From Murdochiella massiliensis (GTDB lineage: Bacteria; Bacillota; Clostridia; Tissierellales; Peptoniphilaceae), in NCBI RefSeq assembly GCF_900059565.1, contig NZ_FIZW01000001.1, forward strand, positions 1 through 64,000: DNA of 64,000 bases, in the 5' to 3' direction. The position numbers and the translations under genes were made by a program. Below the pieces are notes generated by a model. That model was given only the letters and a program-made list of their open reading frames with translations, ran no database searches and had not been told where the DNA came from. This document shows, piece by piece, positions 35,057-42,302 of the stretch (positions are counted from its first letter, which is position 1; every line of letters starts with the position of its first letter).

Positions 35057-35090
35057 AAAGAACAGAAAGACGGATTGCGAGGTGGCGAAA

Positions 35091-36365
35091 ATGACCGTGT
35101 ATCGCAGGCGAGTGGCGGATGCCCTCTTAGCGAGAAAATTAGAGGGAAAAGGGGCCATACTGATTGAAGGACCGAAATGGTGTGGCAAGACAACAACTGC
35201 TGAACAAGTGTCGAAGAGCGTTCTTTATATGGATGATCCGAGTCGCATGGAGCAAAACCAGGTGATGGCGCAAATCAATCCGCAACGGCTATTAAAAGGG
35301 AGAACTCCGCGCTTGATCGACGAGTGGCAGCTGGCACCGAAATTATGGGATGCCATTCGTTATGAAGTAGATCACCGTCAAGATCTTGGCCAATTTATCC
35401 TTACCGGATCCACCGTACCGGTTGATACAGAAAAAATCATGCATTCGGGAACCGGACGATTTGCTTGGCTTACGATGCGAACGATGAGCCTTTATGAATC
35501 TGGCGATGCAACGGGCGATGTGAGTCTGGGTGAACTTTTTGAAGCCCCGAAATCCATTGATGGGGAATCCACTCTCAATTTAGACCGTCTTGCTTTTCTT
35601 GTTTGCCGAGGAGGATGGCCACAGGCAGTGGACATGAGAGAGGATCTTGCTCTGGATCAGGCGATAGATTATTACGATGCGGTTGTCCGCTCAGACATTC
35701 ATCGGGCCGATGCGATACAGAAAAATACGGAACGCGTGAGGCGTCTTATGCGATCGTATGCGCGAAATCAGGGATCACAAATACCTAACACGCGATTGGC
35801 TCAAGATGTTTCGACGAAAGGAGAGAACCCTATTGATGAAAGGACGGTCGCGACGTATTTAGATGCCTTGCGAAAAATTTTTGTCGTTGAGGATATGGCG
35901 GCTTGGAATCCTAACTTGCGTTCGAAAACAGCGATTCGTTCGTCGGATACGCGTTATTACGTCGATCCTTCCATCGCTGTTGCGGCTCTTGGCATTGGGC
36001 CGAAAGACTTGCTTGCGGATTTGAATACGTTTGGCCTTTTATTTGAAACGCTGTGTGTTCGTGATTTACGTGTCTTTGCGAACGCCCTCCATGGAGATGT
36101 TTTTCACTATCGTGATAAGGATGATCTGGAATGTGACGCTGTGGTTCATCTTCGTGATGGCTCATATGGCCTTATTGAAATCAAACTCGGGGGAGATCAC
36201 CTTATTGAACAAGGAGCGGAAAGTCTGCTGAAACTCAGCTCGAAAATCGATACAGAAAAAATGAAAGCACCCACGTTTTGTATGGTGCTCATTGGCGTCG
36301 GTGACTATGCTTACCGACGTAAAGACGGCGTGTATGTCGTGCCGTTAGGGTGTTTGAAGAATTAA
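35091..36365 (+). CDS. AAA ATPase with DUF4143 domain
   Basis: This 424-residue protein has an N-terminal AAA_14 domain: Walker A EGPKWCGKTTT near residue 25, LIDEWQLAP near 78 and sensor-like FILTGSTVP near 100. The C-terminal DUF4143 part (about 200-400) has the restriction-endonuclease-like strand DGSYGLIEIKLGGD preceded by DLECDAVVHL, i.e. a possible D...E-x-K core. Such ATPases occur in many copies in anaerobes and their role is unknown. Start choice: GAGG at 35079 fits the ATG at 35091 better than the upstream GTG. A truncated relative lies at 41999-42223. Confidence 0.88.
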   Translation: MTVYRRRVADALLARKLEGKGAILIEGPKWCGKTTTAEQVSKSVLYMDDPSRMEQNQVMAQINPQRLLKGRTPRLIDEWQLAPKLWDAIRYEVDHRQDLGQFILTGSTVPVDTEKIMHSGTGRFAWLTMRTMSLYESGDATGDVSLGELFEAPKSIDGESTLNLDRLAFLVCRGGWPQAVDMREDLALDQAIDYYDAVVRSDIHRADAIQKNTERVRRLMRSYARNQGSQIPNTRLAQDVSTKGENPIDERTVATYLDALRKIFVVEDMAAWNPNLRSKTAIRSSDTRYYVDPSIAVAALGIGPKDLLADLNTFGLLFETLCVRDLRVFANALHGDVFHYRDKDDLECDAVVHLRDGSYGLIEIKLGGDHLIEQGAESLLKLSSKIDTEKMKAPTFCMVLIGVGDYAYRRKDGVYVVPLGCLKN

Positions 36366-36368
36366 CCA

Positions 36369-36411
36369 GGAAGGCCTTCTGACCACAAATCGGCGGGAGG
36401 CCTTTTTCATT
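36369..36411 (+). terminator. Terminator after the DUF4143 ATPase
   Basis: aggcct near 36374 pairs with aggcct at 36399-36404 across a long loop, followed by T5. The stem is short but the T-run is clear. Confidence 0.6.
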
Positions 36412-36594
36412 TATGGGAAGAAGATAGTGAAATACGTCCCTTTTTATTTTTTATAATACTTAATTTCTGCTATATTTATGCATCTATACTGTCATTATAT
36501 CCGCTCTTTTTCAATCATATAACCATATATTATGGGATATTCGATTTCATTCTCTCTGTTGCCTGTCGGATTTTATGAAAATTATACTCATCTT

Positions 36595-36608
36595 AACTTG
36601 TACAAGTT
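36595..36608. promoter_or_regulatory. 14-bp perfect palindrome before the symporter gene
   Basis: aacttgtacaagtt is a perfect palindrome 26 bases before the symporter ATG. Its position and symmetry suggest an operator, of the kind bound by GntR-family dimers. The surrounding 36,412-36,594 region is very AT-rich with no gene. Confidence 0.45.
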
Positions 36609-36634
36609 GGAAGACACGGGAAGGAGGAAGGAGA

Positions 36635-37912
36635 ATGAAGGAAAAGAAGAAATTACCACTTTATGTTAAGATTTTCATCGCGCTGTTTGCAGGGATTATT
36701 GTTGGTTATATTCTAAATTTTTTAGGTGGTGTAAATCAACCGATAATCAATGACCATATTCTGCCGTTCTTACAGTTCCTTGGTGACGTATTTATTCGAC
36801 TCATCAGGATGGTCGTTGTACCTCTGGTATTCTTCAGCATCATCGATGCTGCCCTATCGTTGGGAGATACCAGGAAACTGCGTAGCGTAGGCGTAAAAAC
36901 GGTTTTGTGGTTTTTGGCTACCGGAATGCTCTCCGCGATGATCGGATTAATCTTTGTTAATCTTATTCAGCCGGGGAAAGGGATACAGCTTGGTGAAGCA
37001 GCAGCAGATATTACGACAAAGGAATTGCCAGGGGTTTATCAGACGCTATTGGATTTATTTCCTTCGAATCCATTTGCCGCTCTATCTAACGGAGATATGA
37101 TGCCCATTATTGTTTTCGCGCTATTTGTTGGTTTCTCTATTATTGCCATTGGTTCCACTGCTGAACCACTGGCAAACGTTATCTCAAGCCTTTCTAAAGT
37201 GATGTTCAAGATTGTGGATGTCATCATCCAGATCATTCCTGTTGGCGTCTTCGGCTTGATGTCGGTGACGATGGCGACTTATGGTGTTGCCATTTTTGGC
37301 CCGGTATTAAAATTCATTGTTACCGATTATCTGACAGCAATCACGGTGAGTCTGGTTCTATACAGTTTGTTACTCCGTCTGTTCGGAAAGGTAAGTCCAA
37401 TCATGTTTTGGCGGAAAGCGTTAGAGTCTTGGATTGTCGCGTTTAGTACTTGTACATCCTCTGCCGCTCTTCCTATATCTATGGATATCGCTCCAAATAA
37501 AATGGGTGCGCCAAAGGATATATCCAGTTTTGTTTTACCGCTTGGAGCAACAGCACAAATGAATGGGACATGCGGTTATTTTGCTGTGGTGATTTTATTT
37601 TCCGCTCAATTGTTTGGTGTGGAATTGAGCGTACAGCAGCAAGTTCTCCTATGCATTCAGGCGACGTTTTTGAGCGTAGGGTGTGCTGCAACCCCACAGA
37701 TTGGTCTTGTTATTAGTCTTACTCTAATGACGCAAATGGGATTGCCTTTAGAAGGCTATGCTTTGGTTGCCGGCATCTATCGTATTGTTGATCAGATTCA
37801 CACGGCGACGAACTCCGTTGGAGATCTGGTCGCGACGGTATGTATTTCGGAAATGGAAAATGCTTTGGATCATGACGTATTTAATGATGCAGCATTAATT
37901 GCCAGAAAATAA
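36635..37912 (+). CDS. Dicarboxylate/amino-acid:cation symporter (SDF family)
   Basis: This 425-residue transporter has eight hydrophobic segments and re-entrant loops of the GltPh/DctA fold. FLQFLGDVFIRLIRMVVVPLVFFSI, FSTCTSSAALPISMD (serine-rich hairpin 1), GATAQMNGTCGYFA (the NMDGT-like loop) and DQIHTATNSVGDLVAT (the Asp/Asn substrate region) are visible. Substrates of the family are glutamate, aspartate or C4-dicarboxylates with sodium or protons. The NMDGT motif reads QMNGT. The ATG at 36635 follows GGAAGGAGGAAGGAGA. It is followed by a peptidase-like gene and a LysR regulator. Confidence 0.88.
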   Translation: MKEKKKLPLYVKIFIALFAGIIVGYILNFLGGVNQPIINDHILPFLQFLGDVFIRLIRMVVVPLVFFSIIDAALSLGDTRKLRSVGVKTVLWFLATGMLSAMIGLIFVNLIQPGKGIQLGEAAADITTKELPGVYQTLLDLFPSNPFAALSNGDMMPIIVFALFVGFSIIAIGSTAEPLANVISSLSKVMFKIVDVIIQIIPVGVFGLMSVTMATYGVAIFGPVLKFIVTDYLTAITVSLVLYSLLLRLFGKVSPIMFWRKALESWIVAFSTCTSSAALPISMDIAPNKMGAPKDISSFVLPLGATAQMNGTCGYFAVVILFSAQLFGVELSVQQQVLLCIQATFLSVGCAATPQIGLVISLTLMTQMGLPLEGYALVAGIYRIVDQIHTATNSVGDLVATVCISEMENALDHDVFNDAALIARK

Positions 37913-37996
37913 ACCTTGTTTGTACGTGATGAAACATCGATAAGTCTTTTTGGAAATTGAGATGTTAATGATAGGCAAGAAAAGAGGAGGGTAGAA

Positions 37997-39010
37997 ATGA
38001 ACGACAATAGAATTATTGAAGCGGTTGAGAGAGCAAGCTATATTTTGTCCAATCTTATGGCGGTTAAGCCGGGCGAAGAGGTATTAATCGTCATTGATCC
38101 CCAGACAGATATGCGTATGGCGAATGCTATGGCAGCGGCAGCATTAAAATGCGGTGCGGAATATGGCGTGTACATGATGCCGATTCGCGGAAAAGATAAA
38201 GCAACGATTTTCCCGAAATCTTTAGAAAAAGGAATGGATTCATGTGATGTTTTTGTTGGCATGACAACCGCTTCGGGTGCTGCAATTTATAATAACCATC
38301 TTAAAGAGTTGATCAACCAGAAAAAGTTGCGTGAAGTATCAATTTGCTTACGCAATATTGATAATTTTACGCGTGGCGGTGCTTTAGCGGATTATGAAAG
38401 TGTTTATGCAGATGGATTAAAACTACAGAACATTTGGCGAGGTCATCAAAAAGCGCATATAACTACCCCAGCAGGAACAGATCTCTACATGGAGATGAAT
38501 CAGATGGAACCGATTGTAGAATGTGGAATTGCACGAAACCCCGGCGATGCGATGGCCTGGTCAGACGGAGAAGTGTCTCTCGGACCGGTTATTGGTACAA
38601 CCAGTGGAACATTAGTAGTGGATGGCCCCATCTGCTATTATGGCTGTCCTTCTACACCTGTGGAGTTAACAATTCGAGAAGGGAAAATTGTAGAGGTGGT
38701 TGGCGGTGACGCTAAAATTTGCCGAGAGATCCGACGTCAGATAGAAGAGATAAAAGATTCCGACAATATTGCAGAAATTGGAATTGGTTTGAATCCTGCG
38801 TGCCTGTTTAATGGTGATTTTGAAGAAGAGAAAAAAGCGCGCGGAACTTGCCATATTGCTATGGGGAATGGATTCTATTACGGTCAACCGGCGCGATCAA
38901 CCGTGCATATTGATATGGTGCAGTATAATCCAACCGTCATTTTTGATGAAGGAACAGAAAGAGAAGTGATTATTGTTAAAGACGGAAAAATGGTTTGCCT
39001 TGAAGACTGA
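37997..39010 (+). CDS. M29-like aminopeptidase / NicX-family metalloprotein
   Basis: This 337-residue protein is related to leucyl aminopeptidase T (COG2309) and to dihydroxypyridine dioxygenase NicX. VKPGEEVLIVIDPQTD near the start, GTDLYMEM..., SDGEVSLGPVIGTTSGTLVVDGP, IAEIGIGLNPAC and HIAMGNGFYYGQPARSTVHIDMV contain the acidic and histidine residues that bind metal in this fold. Linkage to the upstream symporter suggests processing of an imported peptide-like or amide compound, but the substrate is unknown. Confidence 0.7.
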   Translation: MNDNRIIEAVERASYILSNLMAVKPGEEVLIVIDPQTDMRMANAMAAAALKCGAEYGVYMMPIRGKDKATIFPKSLEKGMDSCDVFVGMTTASGAAIYNNHLKELINQKKLREVSICLRNIDNFTRGGALADYESVYADGLKLQNIWRGHQKAHITTPAGTDLYMEMNQMEPIVECGIARNPGDAMAWSDGEVSLGPVIGTTSGTLVVDGPICYYGCPSTPVELTIREGKIVEVVGGDAKICREIRRQIEEIKDSDNIAEIGIGLNPACLFNGDFEEEKKARGTCHIAMGNGFYYGQPARSTVHIDMVQYNPTVIFDEGTEREVIIVKDGKMVCLED

Positions 39011-39038
39011 GTCTCTACCAATATTCATAATAAGAGTG

Positions 39039-39076
39039 AAGCATGACGGTGGGACCTTCCCATCGTCATGCTTTTA
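39039..39076 (+). terminator. Terminator between peptidase-like and LysR genes
   Basis: aagcatgacggtggga pairs with tcccatcgtcatgctt and is followed by TTA-rich sequence. The stem is almost perfect. Confidence 0.8.
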
Positions 39077-39101
39077 TTGTAAGTCGGAGGAGGAGAGAGA
39101 C

Positions 39102-40064
39102 ATGCTAAAAGAAATGGAATATGTTTATGCTGTTTATCGGGAACGCAGTTTTTCAAGAGCAGCAAAGAAGATGTTCATCAGTCAGCCGGCATTGAGTAAA
39201 ATGGTCATGAAAACTGAAAGAGAACTTGGCGTAAAAATATTTGATCGAAGCACAATTCCTCTTACCATAACGAAAGAGGGTTTGCGATATATAGAGCAGG
39301 TTGAAAAGATACTTTTCGTTGAGCGAAATATCAAGTCCTATTTCTCTGATCTCAGAGAATTAAAAACAGGAAACTTGGCGTTAGGAGGTGCGGCTTATTA
39401 TTGTTCGTTTATTTTTCCGAATATGATAGGGCACTTTTATCGTCGATATCCTAAGATCTCCATCGATTTGTTGGAAGGGAATATCCATGAACTGGCTAAT
39501 GGGTTGCAAGATGAAACTTTAGATCTCGTTTTGGAAACAGGCTTCAATGAGACGAACGGATCAGTAAAACGGATTTTTTATCACAATGAAACACTAATTT
39601 TAGCGGTTCCTGCAAGTTTTGCTGTTAACCAAAAACTTGTTTCTTATCAGATAACTCCGAAACAGATAACAAGTGAGATGTTTTCAGCGCCTTCTTTTCC
39701 TGCTGTTCCCTTATCGTTTTTTGCGGAATCTCCTTTCATCACGTTGAAACCAGGCAATGATTTATTTAATCGAGCGAAACAGATTTGCTATAATGCTGGT
39801 TTTGAAATGAAGGTCAGTATGATGTTTGATCAAGTACTTACATCTATGAATGTACTTCGAGAAAGTGCTATTGGTGCATACTTCGTACGTTCAGAAATTG
39901 TTCAATATTTACCTTCACAAGATCTCTGCTATTATAAAGTAGGGGATCCACTATCGGTTCGTCCAGTTAATTTTGTGGTAAAAAATGATCGTTATCTCTC
40001 AAAAGCAGCTCGAATGTTCATTAAAATGGCACAAGATAGATATCGATCGCGTGAACGTGCATAA
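39102..40064 (+). CDS. LysR-family transcriptional regulator
   Basis: This 320-residue protein starts with the LysR helix-turn-helix (YVYAVYRERSFSRAAKKMFISQPALSKMVMKTERELGVKIFDRS) and a linker helix. The C-terminal part is a periplasmic-binding-like effector domain. The ATG at 39102 follows GGAGGAGAGAGAC. It follows the symporter and peptidase genes after a terminator, and may regulate them. Confidence 0.9.
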   Translation: MLKEMEYVYAVYRERSFSRAAKKMFISQPALSKMVMKTERELGVKIFDRSTIPLTITKEGLRYIEQVEKILFVERNIKSYFSDLRELKTGNLALGGAAYYCSFIFPNMIGHFYRRYPKISIDLLEGNIHELANGLQDETLDLVLETGFNETNGSVKRIFYHNETLILAVPASFAVNQKLVSYQITPKQITSEMFSAPSFPAVPLSFFAESPFITLKPGNDLFNRAKQICYNAGFEMKVSMMFDQVLTSMNVLRESAIGAYFVRSEIVQYLPSQDLCYYKVGDPLSVRPVNFVVKNDRYLSKAARMFIKMAQDRYRSRERA

Positions 40065-40615
40065 AAAGCTGAGAATTATATTATTTATTGAATTGTGGTG
40101 AGTGAGTTTAGTCACGGGATATTTTAAGAAAAAACATAGAAAACAGTCCTATACAATGAAAATATCAATCAAACAAAGAACGAATTATCTCTCTGTAAAC
40201 CAATATAGCAAAAACGTACCGTATCTTCCATATACTTTGGATACAAGATTTCATGCGATTAAAACGTATCGCTCGGGGTTTTCGGTGATATTTGTTGTTT
40301 GCCACTATAAGATTTCAGAAGCCTCCCCTAATGCACTGAAATCGCCGTTTTGACGGAACTATCGATTCCCTTAGAGACGCTCGCATCGTCCAAAAACGCC
40401 ACATCCGAATGCACACGCACAACGGGGATAGACAGGGCATAAAATGGAAACTCATGGTAAAGCAGAACGGAGTCATCGTAATGACGACGAACGCTTCTAT
40501 TCGCGTTTGTCTTTTACAACTACGAGGCTTTGCTGGTACAGATGAAGCGTTATTTATATAAATCGAATCGGCTGCATATGCTGCCTTCGGGGTGATTAAC
40601 GCCCATGGAAAAACG
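40065..40615. other. Gene-free AT-rich stretch
   Basis: This 550-base stretch shows no reading frame with a plausible start and homology. On the plus strand a stop-free stretch at about 40353-40557 (reading FDGTIDSLRDARIVQKRH...) may be a decayed gene, but I do not recognise it. Confidence 0.4.
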
Positions 40616-40654
40616 TGCCCTATTGATGGCGGATTATCCGCCATCAATAGGGCA
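40616..40654. repeat. Perfect 39-nt palindrome
   Basis: The 19-base arm tgccctattg+atggcggat (40616-40634) is repeated exactly in inverted orientation (40636-40654) with a single T at the centre. No T-run follows in either direction, so it is not a standard terminator. It lies 54 bases upstream of the CRISPR relic. Confidence 0.9.
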
Positions 40655-40707
40655 GCATACAGGAGATTTTCTCTCCCATATTTGGTCTCACATCAATTTT
40701 ATCTCTA

Positions 40708-40806
40708 CACGCGCCCTTCACGGGCGCGTGGATTGAAATATCGCCTCCGGTGAAAACTTCTCCGGCGTGGTATAGTCGCGCCCTTCACGGGTGCATAGAT
40801 TGAAAT
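40708..40806 (+). CRISPR. Relic type I-C CRISPR: two repeats, one spacer
   Basis: Two 32-base repeats (40708-40739 and 40775-40806) enclose a 35-base spacer (40740-40774). They share the core gcgcccttcacggg and the end gattgaaat, which is the well-known type I-C repeat form (palindromic cgcgccc...gggcgcg with ATTGAAA end). The first repeat deviates at its first two bases, the second at three inner bases, so both termini are decayed. No cas gene is visible in the window. Confidence 0.8.
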
Positions 40807-40836
40807 TGTATCCATCCCATTTTTCTTTCCTCTTAT

Positions 40837-40893
40837 CCCAACGTCGCGGATGTAGGCGATCTGTTCCATATTGTGCTGAAACTGACCGATAAG
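40837..40893 (+). pseudogene. Scrap similar to the 3' end of etfA
   Basis: Nineteen codons read PNVADVGDLFHIVLKLTDK. The etfA end at 29535-29601 reads FNVADVGIVGDLFQIVPKLTEK, so the two align with a three-residue deletion. A stem-loop with T5 (ctgcact...agtgtgcag, 40902-40927) follows, resembling the gcagggttttttt end of the etfA terminator. It has no start and is far too short to function. Confidence 0.65.
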
Positions 40894-40992
40894 CAAACGA
40901 TCTGCACTTCAGTGTGCAGGGTGTTTTTGTGATTGCGACGTTTCTATTCGTTTGATAAGGTAAGACGAACGCAAAACACGAAAGGAGACAAC

Positions 40993-41769
40993 ATGAAGTA
41001 TCATCACGCCATTGTTCGCAAACCTGCCCGATCCATGGTTGAAGGCATTACGACCGGTATGTTCAGTACGGAAACGCCGGTATATGAAAAAGCACTGTTG
41101 CAGCACGATGCCTATGTTTCTGCACTACAGGAACTGGGGGTGGAAGTGTTGGTGTTAGAGCCGCTGGAACAATATCCCGATTCATGCTTTGTGGAAGATC
41201 CGGCAGTGGTCATGAAGGAATGCGCCATTGTCACGAATTCCCCGGCGGCATCGCGACACGGCGAAAAACAGGAAATCCTCGCTGCCCTACAAAAGTATTA
41301 TTCTTCTGAGCAAATTTTTGCGCTCACTCCTCCAGCAAACATGGAAGGGGGAGATGTATTGCAAGTGGGCAAGCAGTTTTACATTGGGCTTTCCGATCGT
41401 ACCAATGCGGAAGGTGTACGTCAGTTTTCCGACATTGTTGCACCATACGGCTATACCGTTACCGCAGTTCCCGTAACGGAAGGACTGCATTTGAAGGACT
41501 TTGCGGTTTATTTGGATCATCGGGATCTTCTGGTGAGCGAAGCAATGAACGACCAGGAAGCTTTTGCTGACTTTGATCGCTTCGTCGTTCCCAGGGAGGA
41601 ACTATACGCCATCAATAGTTTATGGATGAATGGTACGGTATTGGTTCCCAAGGGCAATCCGGTTACGCAGAAGCATATTGAAACCATCGGTTATCCGGTT
41701 AAAGTGGTGGATACCGATGAATTCAAAAAAATTGACGGCAGTCTGACCTGCCTTTCCCTACGATTTTAG
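40993..41769 (+). CDS. Dimethylarginine dimethylaminohydrolase / amidinotransferase-family hydrolase
   Basis: This 258-residue protein has the pentein fold. DSCFVEDPAVVMKE near residue 60 carries the substrate Asp and Glu, NMEGGDVL the Glu-Gly-Gly-Asp motif, and GLHLKDFAVYL the catalytic His region. Cys in GSLTCLSLRF, seven residues before the end, is the nucleophile. DDAH hydrolyses methylated arginine (or arginine itself) to citrulline. The ATG at 40993 follows AAAGGAG. No arginine-deiminase partners are adjacent. Confidence 0.88.
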   Translation: MKYHHAIVRKPARSMVEGITTGMFSTETPVYEKALLQHDAYVSALQELGVEVLVLEPLEQYPDSCFVEDPAVVMKECAIVTNSPAASRHGEKQEILAALQKYYSSEQIFALTPPANMEGGDVLQVGKQFYIGLSDRTNAEGVRQFSDIVAPYGYTVTAVPVTEGLHLKDFAVYLDHRDLLVSEAMNDQEAFADFDRFVVPREELYAINSLWMNGTVLVPKGNPVTQKHIETIGYPVKVVDTDEFKKIDGSLTCLSLRF

Positions 41770-41776
41770 ATGGAAG

Positions 41777-41814
41777 AAAACCATGTCTTCGATGAAAAGA
41801 CGTGGTTTTTTCTT
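41777..41814 (+). terminator. Terminator after the DDAH gene
   Basis: aaaaccatgtctt pairs over 13 bp (one G-T) with aagacgtggtttt, followed by TTTCTTT. It is a strong intrinsic terminator. Confidence 0.88.
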
Positions 41815-41834
41815 TGCGATGGTTGTCCGTATTC

Positions 41835-41995
41835 GCTATGTATGGCAATGACTACTCGCCAATCATGGAAATAAAATATCGCTAAATACGGCAACTAAAG
41901 TTAGCCAACCAAGGCAATAAAGAATTGCCAATTGTGGAAATAATTTTACGCCAAGTATGGTAATAAAATCCCATCAATCGTGGTAATTTTATTGA
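41835..41995. repeat. 23-bp tandem repeat array (7 units) before truncated DUF4143 copy
   Basis: Seven units start at 41835, 41858, 41881, 41904, 41927, 41950 and 41973, exactly 23 bp apart, with pattern gccaatcatggcaata plus seven AT-rich bases. It is the same family as the array at 34918. The final unit again ends in attga, giving TTGAAG as a -35-like element at the same place as in the intact locus, but the -10 region is missing. Confidence 0.88.
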
Positions 41996-41998
41996 AGA

Positions 41999-42223
41999 AT
42001 GGCGGCTTGGAATCTCAATTTGCGCTCAAAAAAAGCGATTCGTTCATCCGATACGCGCTATTATGTTGCTCCTTCCATCGCTGTAGCTGCCCTTGGTATC
42101 GGTCCGAAGGATTTGATTGCGGACCTCAACATGTTGGGCTTTCTGTTTGAAACGATGTGTGTCCGTGATTTGCGTATCTTTGCCAATGCTCTCAACGGCG
42201 ATGTTTTTCACTATGGGGATAAG
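41999..42223 (+). pseudogene. Truncated DUF4143 ATPase fragment
   Basis: These 75 codons (AAWNLNLRSKKAIRSSDTRYYV...GDVFHYGDK) correspond closely to residues 269-343 of the ATPase at 35091. The whole ATP-binding half and the C-terminal end are missing. After 42223 the frame continues into unrelated sequence to a stop at 42301. The junction with the upstream array lies at ttgaagaatggcgg, suggesting deletion through short homology between the post-array sequence and the gaggatatggcgg stretch of the gene. Confidence 0.88.
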
Positions 42224-42302
42224 TGTGGTGAGATGATCGTTGTGATCATTCCTACTACATATTACTTGAGTGACTCAGATGTTAAGCAGTGTTTGAAATG
42301 AA

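Noticed and set aside
40315-40647. Minus-strand 110-residue frame as a possible cas or unknown gene
   Set aside because: Its N-terminal part is encoded by the perfect palindrome, it lacks a ribosome site, and no domain is recognisable.
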